Positions 53,401-62,639 of a DNA stretch of 64,000 nt are shown one piece after another. Location: assembly GCA_964449075.1 (NCBI GenBank), contig CAYVBJ010000006.1:62001-126000 (forward strand), given 5' to 3'. Position numbers and translations under genes: made by a program. How positions within the stretch are numbered: position 1 is the first letter of the stretch; every line of letters starts with the position of its first letter. The notes beneath the pieces are model-generated. The model did no database searches. It worked only from the letters and a program-made list of their open reading frames with translations, and had not been told where the DNA came from. Source of the DNA: CAYVBJ01 sp964449075. Lineage in GTDB: Bacteria > Bacteroidota > Rhodothermia > Balneolales > Balneolaceae.

Positions 53401-53705
53401 AAATTTTACAGTCTCGCGGCCAGGAACGCCATGAGGCTATTGTGAACGGTTCCGGCAGGCGTTTGCGGCCAATATTGATGACTGCATTTACAACGATACT
53501 TGCTATGGTACCGCTGGCACTTCAGCTCGGCTCAGGGGCAGAAACCTGGAGCCCTATGGCAAGAACCGTAATCGGGGGATTGACAATGTCAACGCTTCTG
53601 ATGTTAATTGCGGTGCCCTGCATGTATAATATCGTGAACAAAACTGTGGAAAAACTTGGTTTTGACTTTGTTCACAAAGAGGATCCTTTACTAAATGAAG
53701 ATTAG
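50427..53705 (+). CDS. RND efflux permease, first subunit (AcrB/MdtB-C type)
   Basis: A 1092-residue HAE-type RND transporter with 12 membrane helices and two large periplasmic loops. Family blocks are NLRLNLYPDVSFPTITV at the N-terminus, the proton-relay aspartates in SGLTLAVGLVVDNAVVVLEN (TM4), and GIVVNNGIVMIDYI in the second half. An insert of about 60 residues after TM6 (near 495-560) makes it longer than AcrB. Together with the adjacent adaptor and second permease it should export hydrophobic or amphipathic compounds. It ends 15 bp before the second permease. Confidence 0.93.
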   Translation: MKNLSKLAVERPVTFLMISLILIGFGVFGLSNLRLNLYPDVSFPTITVFTTYEGVAPEDMETLISRPIEETVGSVSGVQRVRSLSSQGASVVRLNFDWGTNLFVAETEVRKRLDQIRRSLPQDAEQPIVFTYDPNDEPIVVLTITSDVRSPRELRTIARQQIEQRLERIGGVASAETAGGFERQINIRMSNSQMRAYNLTIGDVASALRQENIQVPAGELSEGDVTYSLRTIGDFRNIEQIRNTIVTNSDGNPVYAKDVADIEDGIAQPIGNVRVQGNDGVIINIYKQSDSNVVTAASGVMSSLDELREFMPPGVELNVLTNKADFIEMSIRNLILTGIQAIFLVMLMLLLFLRSGRTSLIVAVSIPVSIVTTFSIMHWADVSLNIISLSGLTLAVGLVVDNAVVVLENIFRFREDGESGAKSSVLGAREVSGPIMMSTLTTLVVFLPVLFVPGIAGLLFRDLALTISFALIVSVLVALTLIPVMSSRLFQAEDSRKDLPPTKDLSLFKRLLEWRKKSIYTRLLSIPLFLVLIPIYPLVYLFELLYTKIAGFFNERVAPVLGSMFLNLENRYKSLLDSLLNRSGWVVTGAFVLLIVSLPIFYQLGGEFFPEVDENFITLEVQREPGVNLFELERTIVRIEEIVRREVPETRLIVSDYGDKTGIEGADNPGGNQGVIRIELVPVEERDRSQQNITAEILKAVEIVPGANVREIREDPLSPDGETGLIVQIYGFDPDVRKEFADAAYDRISEIDGIVNVFSSADQGRPELRIDMDRERISRNGMTTSQVATAVSNAVKGDMATTFVDQGIEFEVLVQLAATDRAESTALQNIQIQTPNGDWMPLKNLARIERYTGPSSIIRVNQERMAQIEADLEGIDLKAASERVRSILSQIQWPEGYRFEVAGDAEDQQESFYFLIIAFIIAGILTYMVMASQFESLVEPFIIIGTIPLALTGVLLMLWITQTPVSVTAMVGLVLLTGIVVNNGIVMIDYIKILQSRGQERHEAIVNGSGRRLRPILMTAFTTILAMVPLALQLGSGAETWSPMARTVIGGLTMSTLLMLIAVPCMYNIVNKTVEKLGFDFVHKEDPLLNED

Positions 53706-53720
53706 CCCGGGTAATAAGCC

Positions 53721-56700
53721 ATGAAAAAATTTACACTGACCGAAAAAGTACTGAAACGTCCTGTTACCGTTTTTATGTTTTCACTCATGGTGGCCGGATT
53801 TGGAATATTTTCACTTACAAATCTGAAGGTTACCCTGATGCCTTCCTTCAACATCCCGGTATTGGCTGTATCGGTTAATTATCAGAACGTTTCACCGGAT
53901 GATATGTCGAGATTGGTTGTGGAACCTATAGAAGGAGCTATTATGGGAGTGGACGGTATTAAATCCCTGGAATCGAGTGTAAGGCAGGGCGGGGCGTTTC
54001 TTATTTTACGGTTAAAATCGGGGATCAATATTCAGCAGACGGAACTCAAGCTGCGGGAAGCTATGGATCGGATTCGGAACCAGCTGCCTGCCGAAGCAAA
54101 TGAACCGGTGATATTTCAGTTCGATCCTGATCGATCACCTATTATGAATATCAGTATCGAATCCAATGTTCTTGGCCTTGATGAACTGCGCCAGCTTGCG
54201 ATTGAATTTGTTGAGCCGCGGTTTGAACGAATTGAAGGAGTTGCGTCTGCCGATACAAGAGGCGGACTTGAAAGAAACTTTTTTGTAAATCTTGATCCTG
54301 TTTCATTGGCCAGGCACCGTGTTGTTCCTTCTGAGGTGGTGAATGCGATCAGAAGCAATAATGTAAAGCAGCCGGTGGGAAACCTGGTAACCGACAGAAC
54401 AAGCTACAGTATCCGGGCTGAATCTATATACAGGGATGTCAATGAAATCAGGCAGACAGTAATCCGGATGGATGAGGGTGTTCCGCTGAGAGTATCAGAC
54501 GTTGCGAAAGTTGAAAACACGTATGCGGATATCAATTCCATAGTAGAGGTAAACGGGAAGAACAGTGTTACAATAGAAGTGCAAAAACAATCGGATGCCA
54601 ACACACTCGATGTGGCCCAGACGGTTTTGTTAGAGATGCAGTCTTTCCGAGAAAATTTACCTGGAAATGTATCCATGCAGGTGTTAAGTAATGAAGGTAA
54701 ATTTATTGAAGACTCAATAAGTAACTTATCACAGTCTGCCTTGATGGCTCTTGTAGTTGTGATTCTGATCTTATTGCTCTTCATGGGCGGATGGCGGATT
54801 GCATTGGTTGTGGCAACCAGTATTCCCATCTCACTGACGGCTACTTTTGCGGCAATGTATTTTCTTGATATCAGTCTGAATATCATCTCAATTACCGGTC
54901 TTGCACTGGCCATTGGGTTACTGGTTGATAACTCCATTGTCGTTTCAGAAAGTATCGCAAACAAACTTGAGCAGGGAATGACGAGATTCAAAGCCACACT
55001 TGAAGGCACAAGTGAGGTTGCCGGGGCTTTACTCGGATCCACACTTACAACACTGGCTGTATTTGTTCCGATCCTCGGTGTTACAGGAGTAACCGGTACG
55101 GTGACCCGTGATCTCGCCCTTACCATTTCAATTGCGATCACAAGTTCGTACCTGGCCTCTATTATTCTGATCCCGGTTCTTGCATCATTACTTCTTCGCA
55201 GGGAAGAGTTCGACCGGCACAGTGTTACATTCAAGGGTATTCACTATCTGGAAAAAAATTATGGGCGCATTTTGTACTGGATTTTGAAACGGAAATATGT
55301 AATTGCACTGTTTGTTGTCGGTGTAGTTGGTGGTTCCTACCTGTTATTTACCTCTATTCCGGGTGAATTTTTTCCGGAGAGCGATTCGGGTGAATTTAAT
55401 GCACGTGTTACTTTACCGGCTGGCACCCAGCTTGCAAATACGGCAGAATTACTCAGAGACTATACGGACCAGATTTTAGCCTTGCCCGAAGTCAGAACCG
55501 TAATTGCCAATATCGGCAGACAGCGATGGAGTACCGAATCAAATCTTGGTGAATTAAATGTACTGCTGACTGATCAGAGAGAGAGGGTAAAAACAACGAA
55601 TGATGTGATGGATGAGGTTCGCGCCATGCTAGAACAACCAGACGTAGACCTGGAGCTCAATGCCTCTGGTGGCCCCGGCTTTATGGGCGGAGGCGGCAGA
55701 GGAGGCCCCAGCGGTATCCGTCTAAGCCTGATAGGGCCCGATATAGATGTGCTCCAGGAGTTTTCTACCCGAATTGAAGAACGTCTCATTGACGATCCTA
55801 ATATTATGTCGGTCGATAATGCAAGAACACGGCCACAGCCGGAACTCCAGTTCACACCAGACCGGCTCAGGATCAACAAGATCGGTGCAACCACAAGTGA
55901 AGTTGCAAGTTCTTATGGAACACAGGCCAGGGGCACCCGGGCTGGATTTTTTATCGATGAAGGACGGGAAATTCCGATTCAGGTTCGGAATAAACGTGAA
56001 AATTTTCAAAACAGGCAGGATCTTTTTTCTCTTGAGCTGCTTCAGTATGAAGAACAGAGGATTCCAATTGTAGCACTGGGCTCATTTGATTTTGATGAAG
56101 GTGTTAGTCGTATATCGCGCCGCGACCGTGAAGTTGTACTCGACATCAGTATATCAGTCAGAGGACCGATTGAGGAGTACCGTGAACAGATTCAAACCAT
56201 ATTGACCAATGATATAATTCTGCCGGATGGTTACAGGTACGATTTCACTGGTTCGTTACGTGATTTTGACATGGGTATGGGGCAGCTTAGTATGGCTCTT
56301 CTGTTTGCTCTGATACTTACCTATATGGTAATGGCGTCTCTTTTTGAAAATTTCAGAGATCCTTTTATCATCATGTTTACAGTTCCGCTTGCTTTTTTCG
56401 GTTCGCTTTTATTTTTATTTGTGACCAATACATCGCTCAGTGTACCGGCTTATATCGGGATTGTGTTGCTGGTTGGTATTGTGGTGAACAATGGAATTGT
56501 TCTTGTTGACTATATTCATTTTTATACGAAAAAAAGCGGTGTCACCGGCAAAGCTTATGTAATTGCTTTCTTACAGGCGTGTAAGCGGAGAATGAGGCCT
56601 ATTATATTGACCGCAATGACCACCATTTTTTCCATGGTTCCATTAGCTCTTGAAATTGGTGCCGGCGCTGAGACATGGAGCCCGCTGGCACGGTCTGTAA

Positions 56701-56813
56701 TCGGGGGATTAACCTTTGCAACTATCCTGACACTTTTTGTAGTTCCTGCAATTGTGGTTGGAATCTCAAAAGAACGCCGTGAATGGGTGAAAGAAGGGCT
56801 GGATGAGGTTTAG
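53721..56813 (+). CDS. RND efflux permease, second subunit (AcrB/MdtB-C type)
   Basis: A 1030-residue RND permease, related to but clearly distinct from the one upstream. The relay aspartate lies in ALAIGLLVDNSIVVSESI, and the GIVVNNGIVLVDYIHF segment is present. A glycine-rich loop (ASGGPGFMGGGGRGG) near residues 648-665 lies in the second periplasmic domain. Two different permeases after one adaptor suggest a heterotrimeric pump like MdtBC. No TolC-type channel gene follows, so the outer-membrane part must come from elsewhere. Confidence 0.93.
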   Translation: MKKFTLTEKVLKRPVTVFMFSLMVAGFGIFSLTNLKVTLMPSFNIPVLAVSVNYQNVSPDDMSRLVVEPIEGAIMGVDGIKSLESSVRQGGAFLILRLKSGINIQQTELKLREAMDRIRNQLPAEANEPVIFQFDPDRSPIMNISIESNVLGLDELRQLAIEFVEPRFERIEGVASADTRGGLERNFFVNLDPVSLARHRVVPSEVVNAIRSNNVKQPVGNLVTDRTSYSIRAESIYRDVNEIRQTVIRMDEGVPLRVSDVAKVENTYADINSIVEVNGKNSVTIEVQKQSDANTLDVAQTVLLEMQSFRENLPGNVSMQVLSNEGKFIEDSISNLSQSALMALVVVILILLLFMGGWRIALVVATSIPISLTATFAAMYFLDISLNIISITGLALAIGLLVDNSIVVSESIANKLEQGMTRFKATLEGTSEVAGALLGSTLTTLAVFVPILGVTGVTGTVTRDLALTISIAITSSYLASIILIPVLASLLLRREEFDRHSVTFKGIHYLEKNYGRILYWILKRKYVIALFVVGVVGGSYLLFTSIPGEFFPESDSGEFNARVTLPAGTQLANTAELLRDYTDQILALPEVRTVIANIGRQRWSTESNLGELNVLLTDQRERVKTTNDVMDEVRAMLEQPDVDLELNASGGPGFMGGGGRGGPSGIRLSLIGPDIDVLQEFSTRIEERLIDDPNIMSVDNARTRPQPELQFTPDRLRINKIGATTSEVASSYGTQARGTRAGFFIDEGREIPIQVRNKRENFQNRQDLFSLELLQYEEQRIPIVALGSFDFDEGVSRISRRDREVVLDISISVRGPIEEYREQIQTILTNDIILPDGYRYDFTGSLRDFDMGMGQLSMALLFALILTYMVMASLFENFRDPFIIMFTVPLAFFGSLLFLFVTNTSLSVPAYIGIVLLVGIVVNNGIVLVDYIHFYTKKSGVTGKAYVIAFLQACKRRMRPIILTAMTTIFSMVPLALEIGAGAETWSPLARSVIGGLTFATILTLFVVPAIVVGISKERREWVKEGLDEV

Positions 56814-56831
56814 GGGATAGATAGATAATTT

Positions 56832-56928
56832 CCTTAGCGTTTCTTTCCGTTCTCTGCGGTTAATTCTCTGCAAGATCCATGCTCCCGATGAATAAACCGA
56901 AATGAGTGCAGGGAGGCGCGGAGGGGTT
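56832..56928. repeat. AACCGC/GCGGTT element, copy upstream of the RND/Dabb junction
   Basis: A non-coding patch with the order tccgttctctgcggttaatt, then tgcaagat, then aataaaccg and gcgcggaggggtt. It is similar in sequence, order and orientation to the copy at 57532-57619. The two flank the Dabb-domain gene. Confidence 0.6.
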
Positions 56929-56952
56929 TGTTTGAGATTTCTCTGTTAAAAA

Positions 56953-57363
56953 TCAGGGGGTTATTGCATCATAAACACGAACCTTTTCCCAGAGATGTGC
57001 ATTTTTGTCAATAAATTCCAGGTGATCCGGATGCTCCTGGTATGCTTTTTCAGCTTCTTTGTTCTCAAAAACAAATGTGATTGAATAGTCATAGCTGTTA
57101 TCAATCACATCCCGCTGTTCAGTTGATGCCGGCACCCCGATGAACTTTTGTTTAATCAATGGAATAGAACTCAGTTTCTTCAATTCTCCATAAAAATTAC
57201 GAGAGTCTTCTTCATCAGCCTCGTCTGTAAACCAAAAATAGACGGTATGAACCAATACACTCTCCTCTTCAGAGCTGACTTGCGATGCTGATGATTCCTG
57301 GGCTACTGTGTTTGTTGTTGTGAATGCGAAAGATAATAAGAAAAGGGTCAGGATGGTTTTCAT
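56953..57363 (-). CDS. exported Dabb (stress-responsive alpha/beta barrel) domain protein
   Basis: A 136-residue protein with a signal peptide (cleavage near TVA-QE, about 21) and a single Dabb domain (about 37-130), with VHTVYFWFTDEADEEDSRNF at its start and YDYSITFVFENKEAEKAYQ in the middle. Dabb proteins are small ferredoxin-like-fold dimers whose function is mostly unknown; some are cyclases or chaperone-like. Export is common for this family in Bacteroidota. Nearly identical-order intergenic elements flank it on both sides. Confidence 0.85.
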   Translation of the reverse strand: MKTILTLFLLSFAFTTTNTVAQESSASQVSSEEESVLVHTVYFWFTDEADEEDSRNFYGELKKLSSIPLIKQKFIGVPASTEQRDVIDNSYDYSITFVFENKEAEKAYQEHPDHLEFIDKNAHLWEKVRVYDAITP

Positions 57364-57531
57364 TAGCTGGCTGAATCTTGATTTAGGGTTAATCGATAGA
57401 ACAAATGTAAACCTTTTGCTTTATAAATAAAAAATGATATAAAGTCTTGATTGTTTGTCGACAGAATCATTCGGATTGCCTGGCCCTTATGGATGTGCGA
57501 GTTCATCTGATATAATAAATCCTGCCGTTTT

Positions 57532-57619
57532 CCCTGGCGCTTCTTCCCGTTCTCCGCGGTTAATTCAATGCAAGATTCGTGCACCAGGTAAATTAACCGC
57601 CAAGGGCGCGCGGAGGGTT
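57532..57619. repeat. AACCGC/GCGGTT element, copy downstream of the Dabb gene
   Basis: It contains a perfect inverted pair GCGGTTAATT (57556-57565) and AATTAACCGC (57591-57600), bounded by cgcttcttcccgttc and gggcgcgcggag. It matches the copy at 56832-56928 with many substitutions. It fills most of the non-coding interval 57364-57659; no gene is seen there. Confidence 0.6.
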
Positions 57620-57659
57620 CAACCAGCAATTTTCACTACAAGCTGACAGTTGAAAACAG

Positions 57660-59120
57660 CTAACCCGCTTCATTCGCTTTTCTTTCGTCTTCCTCTGATT
57701 CACGGGACATATCTTCGAGTGTTCTGCCTTTTGTCTCTTTTATGAAGAATTTGACAAAGAAGTACGCAATGAGTCCGAATGTGGCATAGATCCCGTAAGA
57801 AAAACCAAGTCCCAAATATGTGAGCATAACGGGAAATGTCATGGTTATGGTAAAGTTGGATCCCCACTGAACAAGACCACATATCGCAAGTGCAGCACCC
57901 CGGAATTTATTGGGGAACATCTCGCCGAGCATTACCCACATAACAGGTCCCCATGAGAAAGCGAAAAATGCTATGTAAGCATTCGCAGCAAGGAGTGCAT
58001 AGGTGCCCATTGTTTCACTCAAAACGAGAGTGTCGGCGCTGCCGGTGGGGGCTGTCCCGAAGATATAAGCCAAAGCTCCAAGCATAACTGCCTGGCCAAG
58101 TGAGCCGATTAACAAGAGTGGTTTTCGGCCCAGCCGGTCTACCAGGGCAATGGCTACAAAGGTAAAGATAACATTCACGGAACCGCTGATCACATTTGTC
58201 AGAAGTGCATCTGCTTCAGTAAATCCGGCTGCCTGCCACAGCGTTGCACCATAGTAAAAAATTACGTTGATCCCGGTGAATTGCTGCAGAGCTGCCAGAC
58301 CTACACCCACCCAAACGATTGGATGAATTTTTCCTGTGTACGAACTGATAACATCTTTCAGACTTGGTTTGCTGCCCTCACGAAGAGTTGATTTGATGTC
58401 GGCAACCTTGGCTTCCGCATCCACAGAATCAGAAAGACTTGTCAGTACTGCTTTAGCTTCATCATTCTTACCTGCAGCAACCAGGTAACGGGGAGATTCA
58501 GGTATAAAAAGAAGGCTTATCAGGAAAATGGAAGCAGGAACAATTTCAACCCAGAACATCCACTGCCAGGTTTGAAAGCCGCCCCAGAGAATATCAGAAG
58601 CTCCTCCTGATAAACCGGCAAGCCAGTAGTTACTCATGAAGGCGGCAAACAGACCAATCACGATCATTAATTGTTGCAAAGTGGCAAGACTTCCGCGGAT
58701 TTTAGCCGGTGCAATTTCGCTGATGTACGCAGGTGCAAGTATACTTGCTGCTCCAACGGCAAGGCCGCCAATTATGCGAAAAAGAACAAACTCCGGTGAG
58801 CTTCCGGAAATACCCGAGCCCCATGCACTTAGAATAAAAAAGGCCGCAGTAGCAATCATTACAGGTTTGCGGCCAAATTTATCAGCAAGATTTCCTGCAA
58901 AAAAGGCACCTGCTGCACACCCGAGTAACATGGAAGCCACATTAAATCCCGTGCCTACTGCATCAGAATTAAATGCCAGCTGAAGAGCATCTACAGTACC
59001 ATTAATAACACCACTGTCAAAACCAAATAAAAAGCCGCCTATAGCTGCTACTACGGATAGAAAGATAACCCGCAAAAGATTATAACTTTCACCCTGTGAT
59101 TCATTTCCGGAATTCCCCAT
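57660..59120 (-). CDS. sugar-porter family MFS transporter
   Basis: A 486-residue, 12-helix MFS protein of the sugar porter (XylE/GLUT) family: GGFLFGFDSGVINGTVDAL in helix 1, ADKFGRKPVMI and VDRLGRKPLLL between helices 2-3 and 8-9, PESPRYLVAAGK after helix 6, the QQFTGINVIFYYG block in helix 7, and KETKGRTLEDM at the C-terminus. It likely imports a hexose or pentose with protons. It appears monocistronic, with A/T-rich sequence upstream. Confidence 0.92.
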   Translation of the reverse strand: MGNSGNESQGESYNLLRVIFLSVVAAIGGFLFGFDSGVINGTVDALQLAFNSDAVGTGFNVASMLLGCAAGAFFAGNLADKFGRKPVMIATAAFFILSAWGSGISGSSPEFVLFRIIGGLAVGAASILAPAYISEIAPAKIRGSLATLQQLMIVIGLFAAFMSNYWLAGLSGGASDILWGGFQTWQWMFWVEIVPASIFLISLLFIPESPRYLVAAGKNDEAKAVLTSLSDSVDAEAKVADIKSTLREGSKPSLKDVISSYTGKIHPIVWVGVGLAALQQFTGINVIFYYGATLWQAAGFTEADALLTNVISGSVNVIFTFVAIALVDRLGRKPLLLIGSLGQAVMLGALAYIFGTAPTGSADTLVLSETMGTYALLAANAYIAFFAFSWGPVMWVMLGEMFPNKFRGAALAICGLVQWGSNFTITMTFPVMLTYLGLGFSYGIYATFGLIAYFFVKFFIKETKGRTLEDMSRESEEDERKANEAG

Positions 59121-59346
59121 GCTCGTAATTTTTTTAATGTTTAAGAGAACAATTAGCAGGCTTTATATTCACACAATTTTCGGGATAAATCAAAATTTTT
59201 TTTAATAAAATAAAATTGAGATGTAAAACTTGTGATTTTGTTTTAAAGTTAGTAATTATCCGTTAAATAATTGCTGTAATCCGATTTAGCGAAAACTTTC
59301 GCTGATCTGTAAGCAAGTCTCTCGTAAATACAGGCGTTTCAATTTT

Positions 59347-60498
59347 ATGCTTACTTATTATTTTCCTCGTTTCTTTAAACATCACCAGATATTTAAATAT
59401 TTTCAATATAAAAAAATCTGTTTCTTCGCAGCTTTCATTTCTGGCTATCTGCTGTTTTTTTATACGGCTGAATCGTTTGCCCAGGAGCATCAGAAAACAA
59501 AAATTTATGGATTGGTGACGGATCAAAATAACAATGATCCTGTGCCTTCGGTTAATGTTTACATCTCCGGGACAATGGCCGGAACAACTACAGATGGCGA
59601 TGGAAGTTTTGAGTTTACAACTGATCACCAGGGAAAATTTGAATTGGTGTTCAGTTATATAGGATATAAAACTGTTACGAAGCCTGTTCTTTTAAACAGC
59701 GATACCAAACAGCTCCAGGTAATTGTGCACCTTGAAGAGAATACAATTGAATTTGAAGAACTTGTGGTAGAATCAGATAATAAATCCTGGCAGAGTAATT
59801 ACGAGGTGTTTGTATCTCAGTTTATTGGAACGTCAGCTAACGCTGATGAAACCTTTATTCAGAATTCGTGGGTTTTAGACTTCAGATTTGACGAAGATGG
59901 TTCATTAGTGGCGGTATCAGATGAACCGATATTAATTGCCAACCATGCATTGGGTTACGAAATGCACGTAGATCTGATTGCTTTTAAATGGGGAGAAGCT
60001 ATTGATTTAGCTCTTTTTAAAATGAAAATGAAGTTTACAGAGATGGAGACGGATAACAAAAACAAGAAAGAAAAATGGGAAGAAACAAGGGAAAAGACAT
60101 ACAAAGGATCTTTTGAACACTTTCTGTATTCTATGTATGAAGATGATTTGGACGGGAACTCATTTGAGATTAAGCCGGAAAATGGAATTGTGCCTCTAAG
60201 TGCGGGAGAAACAAGACTTCGGCTTATGGAAAGTGGTCAGACATACTCGGGCCGTTTGCGCTTACTAAAAGGATATATGATATCTGATATTACTGAAATA
60301 TTATATGGTCAAAAGAAAAAATCCTTGAGAGACAACAGAAGGAGATCTCTAATTGCGCCGATGGTTACAGATGGTAATGGATATTTTTTTATTACAGAAA
60401 ACAGAAGTTTGTTAGACCCGGTTTCACTAAGAGTTGGTGGCGAATGGGGATTTCAGCGGGTTGCTGATATGGTTCCAAAAGAGTTTTATATGGATTAA
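59347..60498 (+). CDS. exported protein with carboxypeptidase-regulatory-like domain
   Basis: A 383-residue protein with an N-terminal signal (hydrophobic about 24-40, cleavage near SFA-QE). A CarboxypepD_reg-like beta-sandwich follows at about 48-140 (KIYGLVTDQNNNDPVPSVNVYI, FSYIGYKTV). A C-terminal domain of about 230 residues is unrecognised (FRFDEDGSLVAVSDEPILIA onward). It is shorter than the DUF5686 protein at 31.9 kb and lacks an obvious barrel. It probably lies in the periplasm or at the outer-membrane surface. Convergent with the helicase gene. Confidence 0.75.
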   Translation: MLTYYFPRFFKHHQIFKYFQYKKICFFAAFISGYLLFFYTAESFAQEHQKTKIYGLVTDQNNNDPVPSVNVYISGTMAGTTTDGDGSFEFTTDHQGKFELVFSYIGYKTVTKPVLLNSDTKQLQVIVHLEENTIEFEELVVESDNKSWQSNYEVFVSQFIGTSANADETFIQNSWVLDFRFDEDGSLVAVSDEPILIANHALGYEMHVDLIAFKWGEAIDLALFKMKMKFTEMETDNKNKKEKWEETREKTYKGSFEHFLYSMYEDDLDGNSFEIKPENGIVPLSAGETRLRLMESGQTYSGRLRLLKGYMISDITEILYGQKKKSLRDNRRRSLIAPMVTDGNGYFFITENRSLLDPVSLRVGGEWGFQRVADMVPKEFYMD

Positions 60499-60538
60499 TC
60501 AATCAAGCTGTCAAATCTCTTTTCGGTCATGGTTTTTT

Positions 60539-62479
60539 CTACTTCTTAAAATGTGACAAGAGCCTGTACAAAAACTTGTTTCCGTAAACCCGTTTGATGT
60601 GGACCATATCTGCCAGAACCACAAGCTCTTTTTTGCTTCGCGAAAAAGCCACGTTTAAAAGCCTTGGGACACTCAGCCCGTTTTTCTTTTCATCTAATGG
60701 CCGTACAGAGTAATGCCTTGTCCCGTTCGGCTGTTTCTCACCGCTCATTACGGTGTCAAAAATGATATAAGGTTTTTCCCTTCCCTGGAATGTATGGATT
60801 GTTCCAACTTCCACATCCCGGATACCTGCTTCATACAATCTGTTGCGAATGTCATATACGGGACTTCGAAAGGGGACAATCACACCGATATCTGCAGTTC
60901 GTATTCCTTTCCCCGTCATGTTCAGAATCAATCGCTCAATAATATCCTGGTGTATTTCATTTACCGGCTTAAATCCCGATTCACTATCTTTTTGAGTGAG
61001 ATAAGCCCCGTACCTGGATGTATCCACCAGGTGAAAAGCGCGATCCATTTCAGAAACGGGGCTATTTTCTTCTGTTAAAATTCCATCTGCCGTTTGTAGC
61101 CGCCCATCATAAAAAACAGAGCTGATAATTTCAGCTAATGAGGCGGCGAGACGGTATTGTATGTCAAAAAACTGGGTAATTTCCGGATTCTGATCATGCC
61201 AGCGGAACAGTTGTTCTGTAGTTCCTGCACCGGATACTGTAGTAAATATATCTTTTTCGAGAAATTCACGGGATTCCCGGTTGTCTGTTACGGAGATGGG
61301 CGGCAGCTGCATAGGATCGCCAACCACTACCCTGTGCCATTTAGCACGTGAAGCAAGCACCATCAGGAAAGGCAGGTTTGCCATGGATCCTTCATCAATG
61401 ACCACGGCATCAAAGTCGAGATCATGAAAGAGGTCGGATGTACAGACTTTGGCAAGCGTAGTGGCTATGAACTGTTTATTCCGCATCTCCATCGCTTCAT
61501 TGATACTGCTGTGCTCGGCGATCAGTTCTTCAAGCGCTTCCTGTCCGCCCAAATTTTTTATTTTCTGATCCACCAGTTTCAATTCCAGTTCCTGGTTGTT
61601 GGTTGCCTTTTTGCCATCTTGCAGTCGTTTGGCAACTCTCTCTTTCAGATCCTGCTGTTTTCTCAGCAGATCAATCCACTCGGAAGCCCGCTCTCTCCTT
61701 TTTTCCACTTTTTTTAGAATCTGGGTATCAAAAAGAAACTCATCGAGACCATCATTATCTAATGCAGCCTCACCAAATCTTGTGCAGGATGATAAGATTC
61801 CATTTTGCCCAATCTGTTTGAGCGCACGGATGGTACTAAGCAGGCCTATGTCAACCGCCCTGTTTGTATTGGAAGCAAAAAGGACAGTTTTTCCGCTTGC
61901 AAGGTAGTTCGCGATAATATATCCGAGAGTATCGGTTTTCCCGGTGCCGGGCGGGCCCCAGATAAAGAGAGATTGCTGCGTCAAAGCTTTCAGTATTGCC
62001 TTCTCCTGTGCCTGGTTTCTGAATCCGTCATGGTGAATGCCGGGTTGAGCAGCAATTGCACCGGGTTCGGGATAAAAGAGTTTCTCAATACGTTTCAGAA
62101 TTGAATCCGGGGCATCGGAAAGCCTGTCGATTTCATGCAGTGTTTTTCTCAATACAAAATCATTTTCCCACTCAACGTGCAATTTATCAATCTGATCGCC
62201 TGCATCGTCAGGTATCTGCAGAATGATCTCATTATTCTCATAGGATACCGGTTTTGCCATCCACTCTTTTTCACCGGTATTCGATTTAATCTCCTCGGCA
62301 TAACGAATGGATGAGTGATGAGTCTCAAATTTATACTCGTACCCGCTCTTACTGCTGCCGGATCTCATCTTTATTCCTTTAAAGAGAATGTCGGTAGAAG
62401 GTTTCTTCCGTACTGATTCAATCTCGGATTCTAGAGCCTGGGCAGCCCGGTAGAGTAAATCGTGAACGGAATCTGGCAT
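60539..62479 (-). CDS. SF1 (UPF1/Dna2-like) AAA_11/AAA_12 helicase
   Basis: A 646-residue stand-alone helicase: motif I GPPGTGKT at 175-182, motif Ia TVLFASNTNRAVD, Walker B/motif II VIDEGSM, motif III VVGDPMQLPPIS, and motifs V-VI GTIHTFQGREKPYIIFD and LLNVAFSRSKKELVVLADM. Motif II reads DEGS rather than DEAS/DEAQ. The N-terminal 150 residues form an extra domain without a named family. Such proteins act on RNA or DNA; no nuclease or defence partner is adjacent. Transcribed leftward. Confidence 0.88.
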   Translation of the reverse strand: MPDSVHDLLYRAAQALESEIESVRKKPSTDILFKGIKMRSGSSKSGYEYKFETHHSSIRYAEEIKSNTGEKEWMAKPVSYENNEIILQIPDDAGDQIDKLHVEWENDFVLRKTLHEIDRLSDAPDSILKRIEKLFYPEPGAIAAQPGIHHDGFRNQAQEKAILKALTQQSLFIWGPPGTGKTDTLGYIIANYLASGKTVLFASNTNRAVDIGLLSTIRALKQIGQNGILSSCTRFGEAALDNDGLDEFLFDTQILKKVEKRRERASEWIDLLRKQQDLKERVAKRLQDGKKATNNQELELKLVDQKIKNLGGQEALEELIAEHSSINEAMEMRNKQFIATTLAKVCTSDLFHDLDFDAVVIDEGSMANLPFLMVLASRAKWHRVVVGDPMQLPPISVTDNRESREFLEKDIFTTVSGAGTTEQLFRWHDQNPEITQFFDIQYRLAASLAEIISSVFYDGRLQTADGILTEENSPVSEMDRAFHLVDTSRYGAYLTQKDSESGFKPVNEIHQDIIERLILNMTGKGIRTADIGVIVPFRSPVYDIRNRLYEAGIRDVEVGTIHTFQGREKPYIIFDTVMSGEKQPNGTRHYSVRPLDEKKNGLSVPRLLNVAFSRSKKELVVLADMVHIKRVYGNKFLYRLLSHFKK

Positions 62480-62639
62480 AAAGTTGAGAATAGTGATTGA
62501 CTATTTGGTCAGTTGAAGATACAAATTACTGACATTATTTGAAGAGAGGTTTTTGATCTGAATTTAACTGAACGTTTGCTTTTTTGAAGCAGTTGTATAT
62601 ACAGAACGTAACTTCATATAATTAAAAATACGATTAATC

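Noticed and set aside
57363..57629. Minus-strand 88-codon frame beside the Dabb gene
   Set aside because: It is made mostly of the inverted-repeat element and has no protein-like composition.
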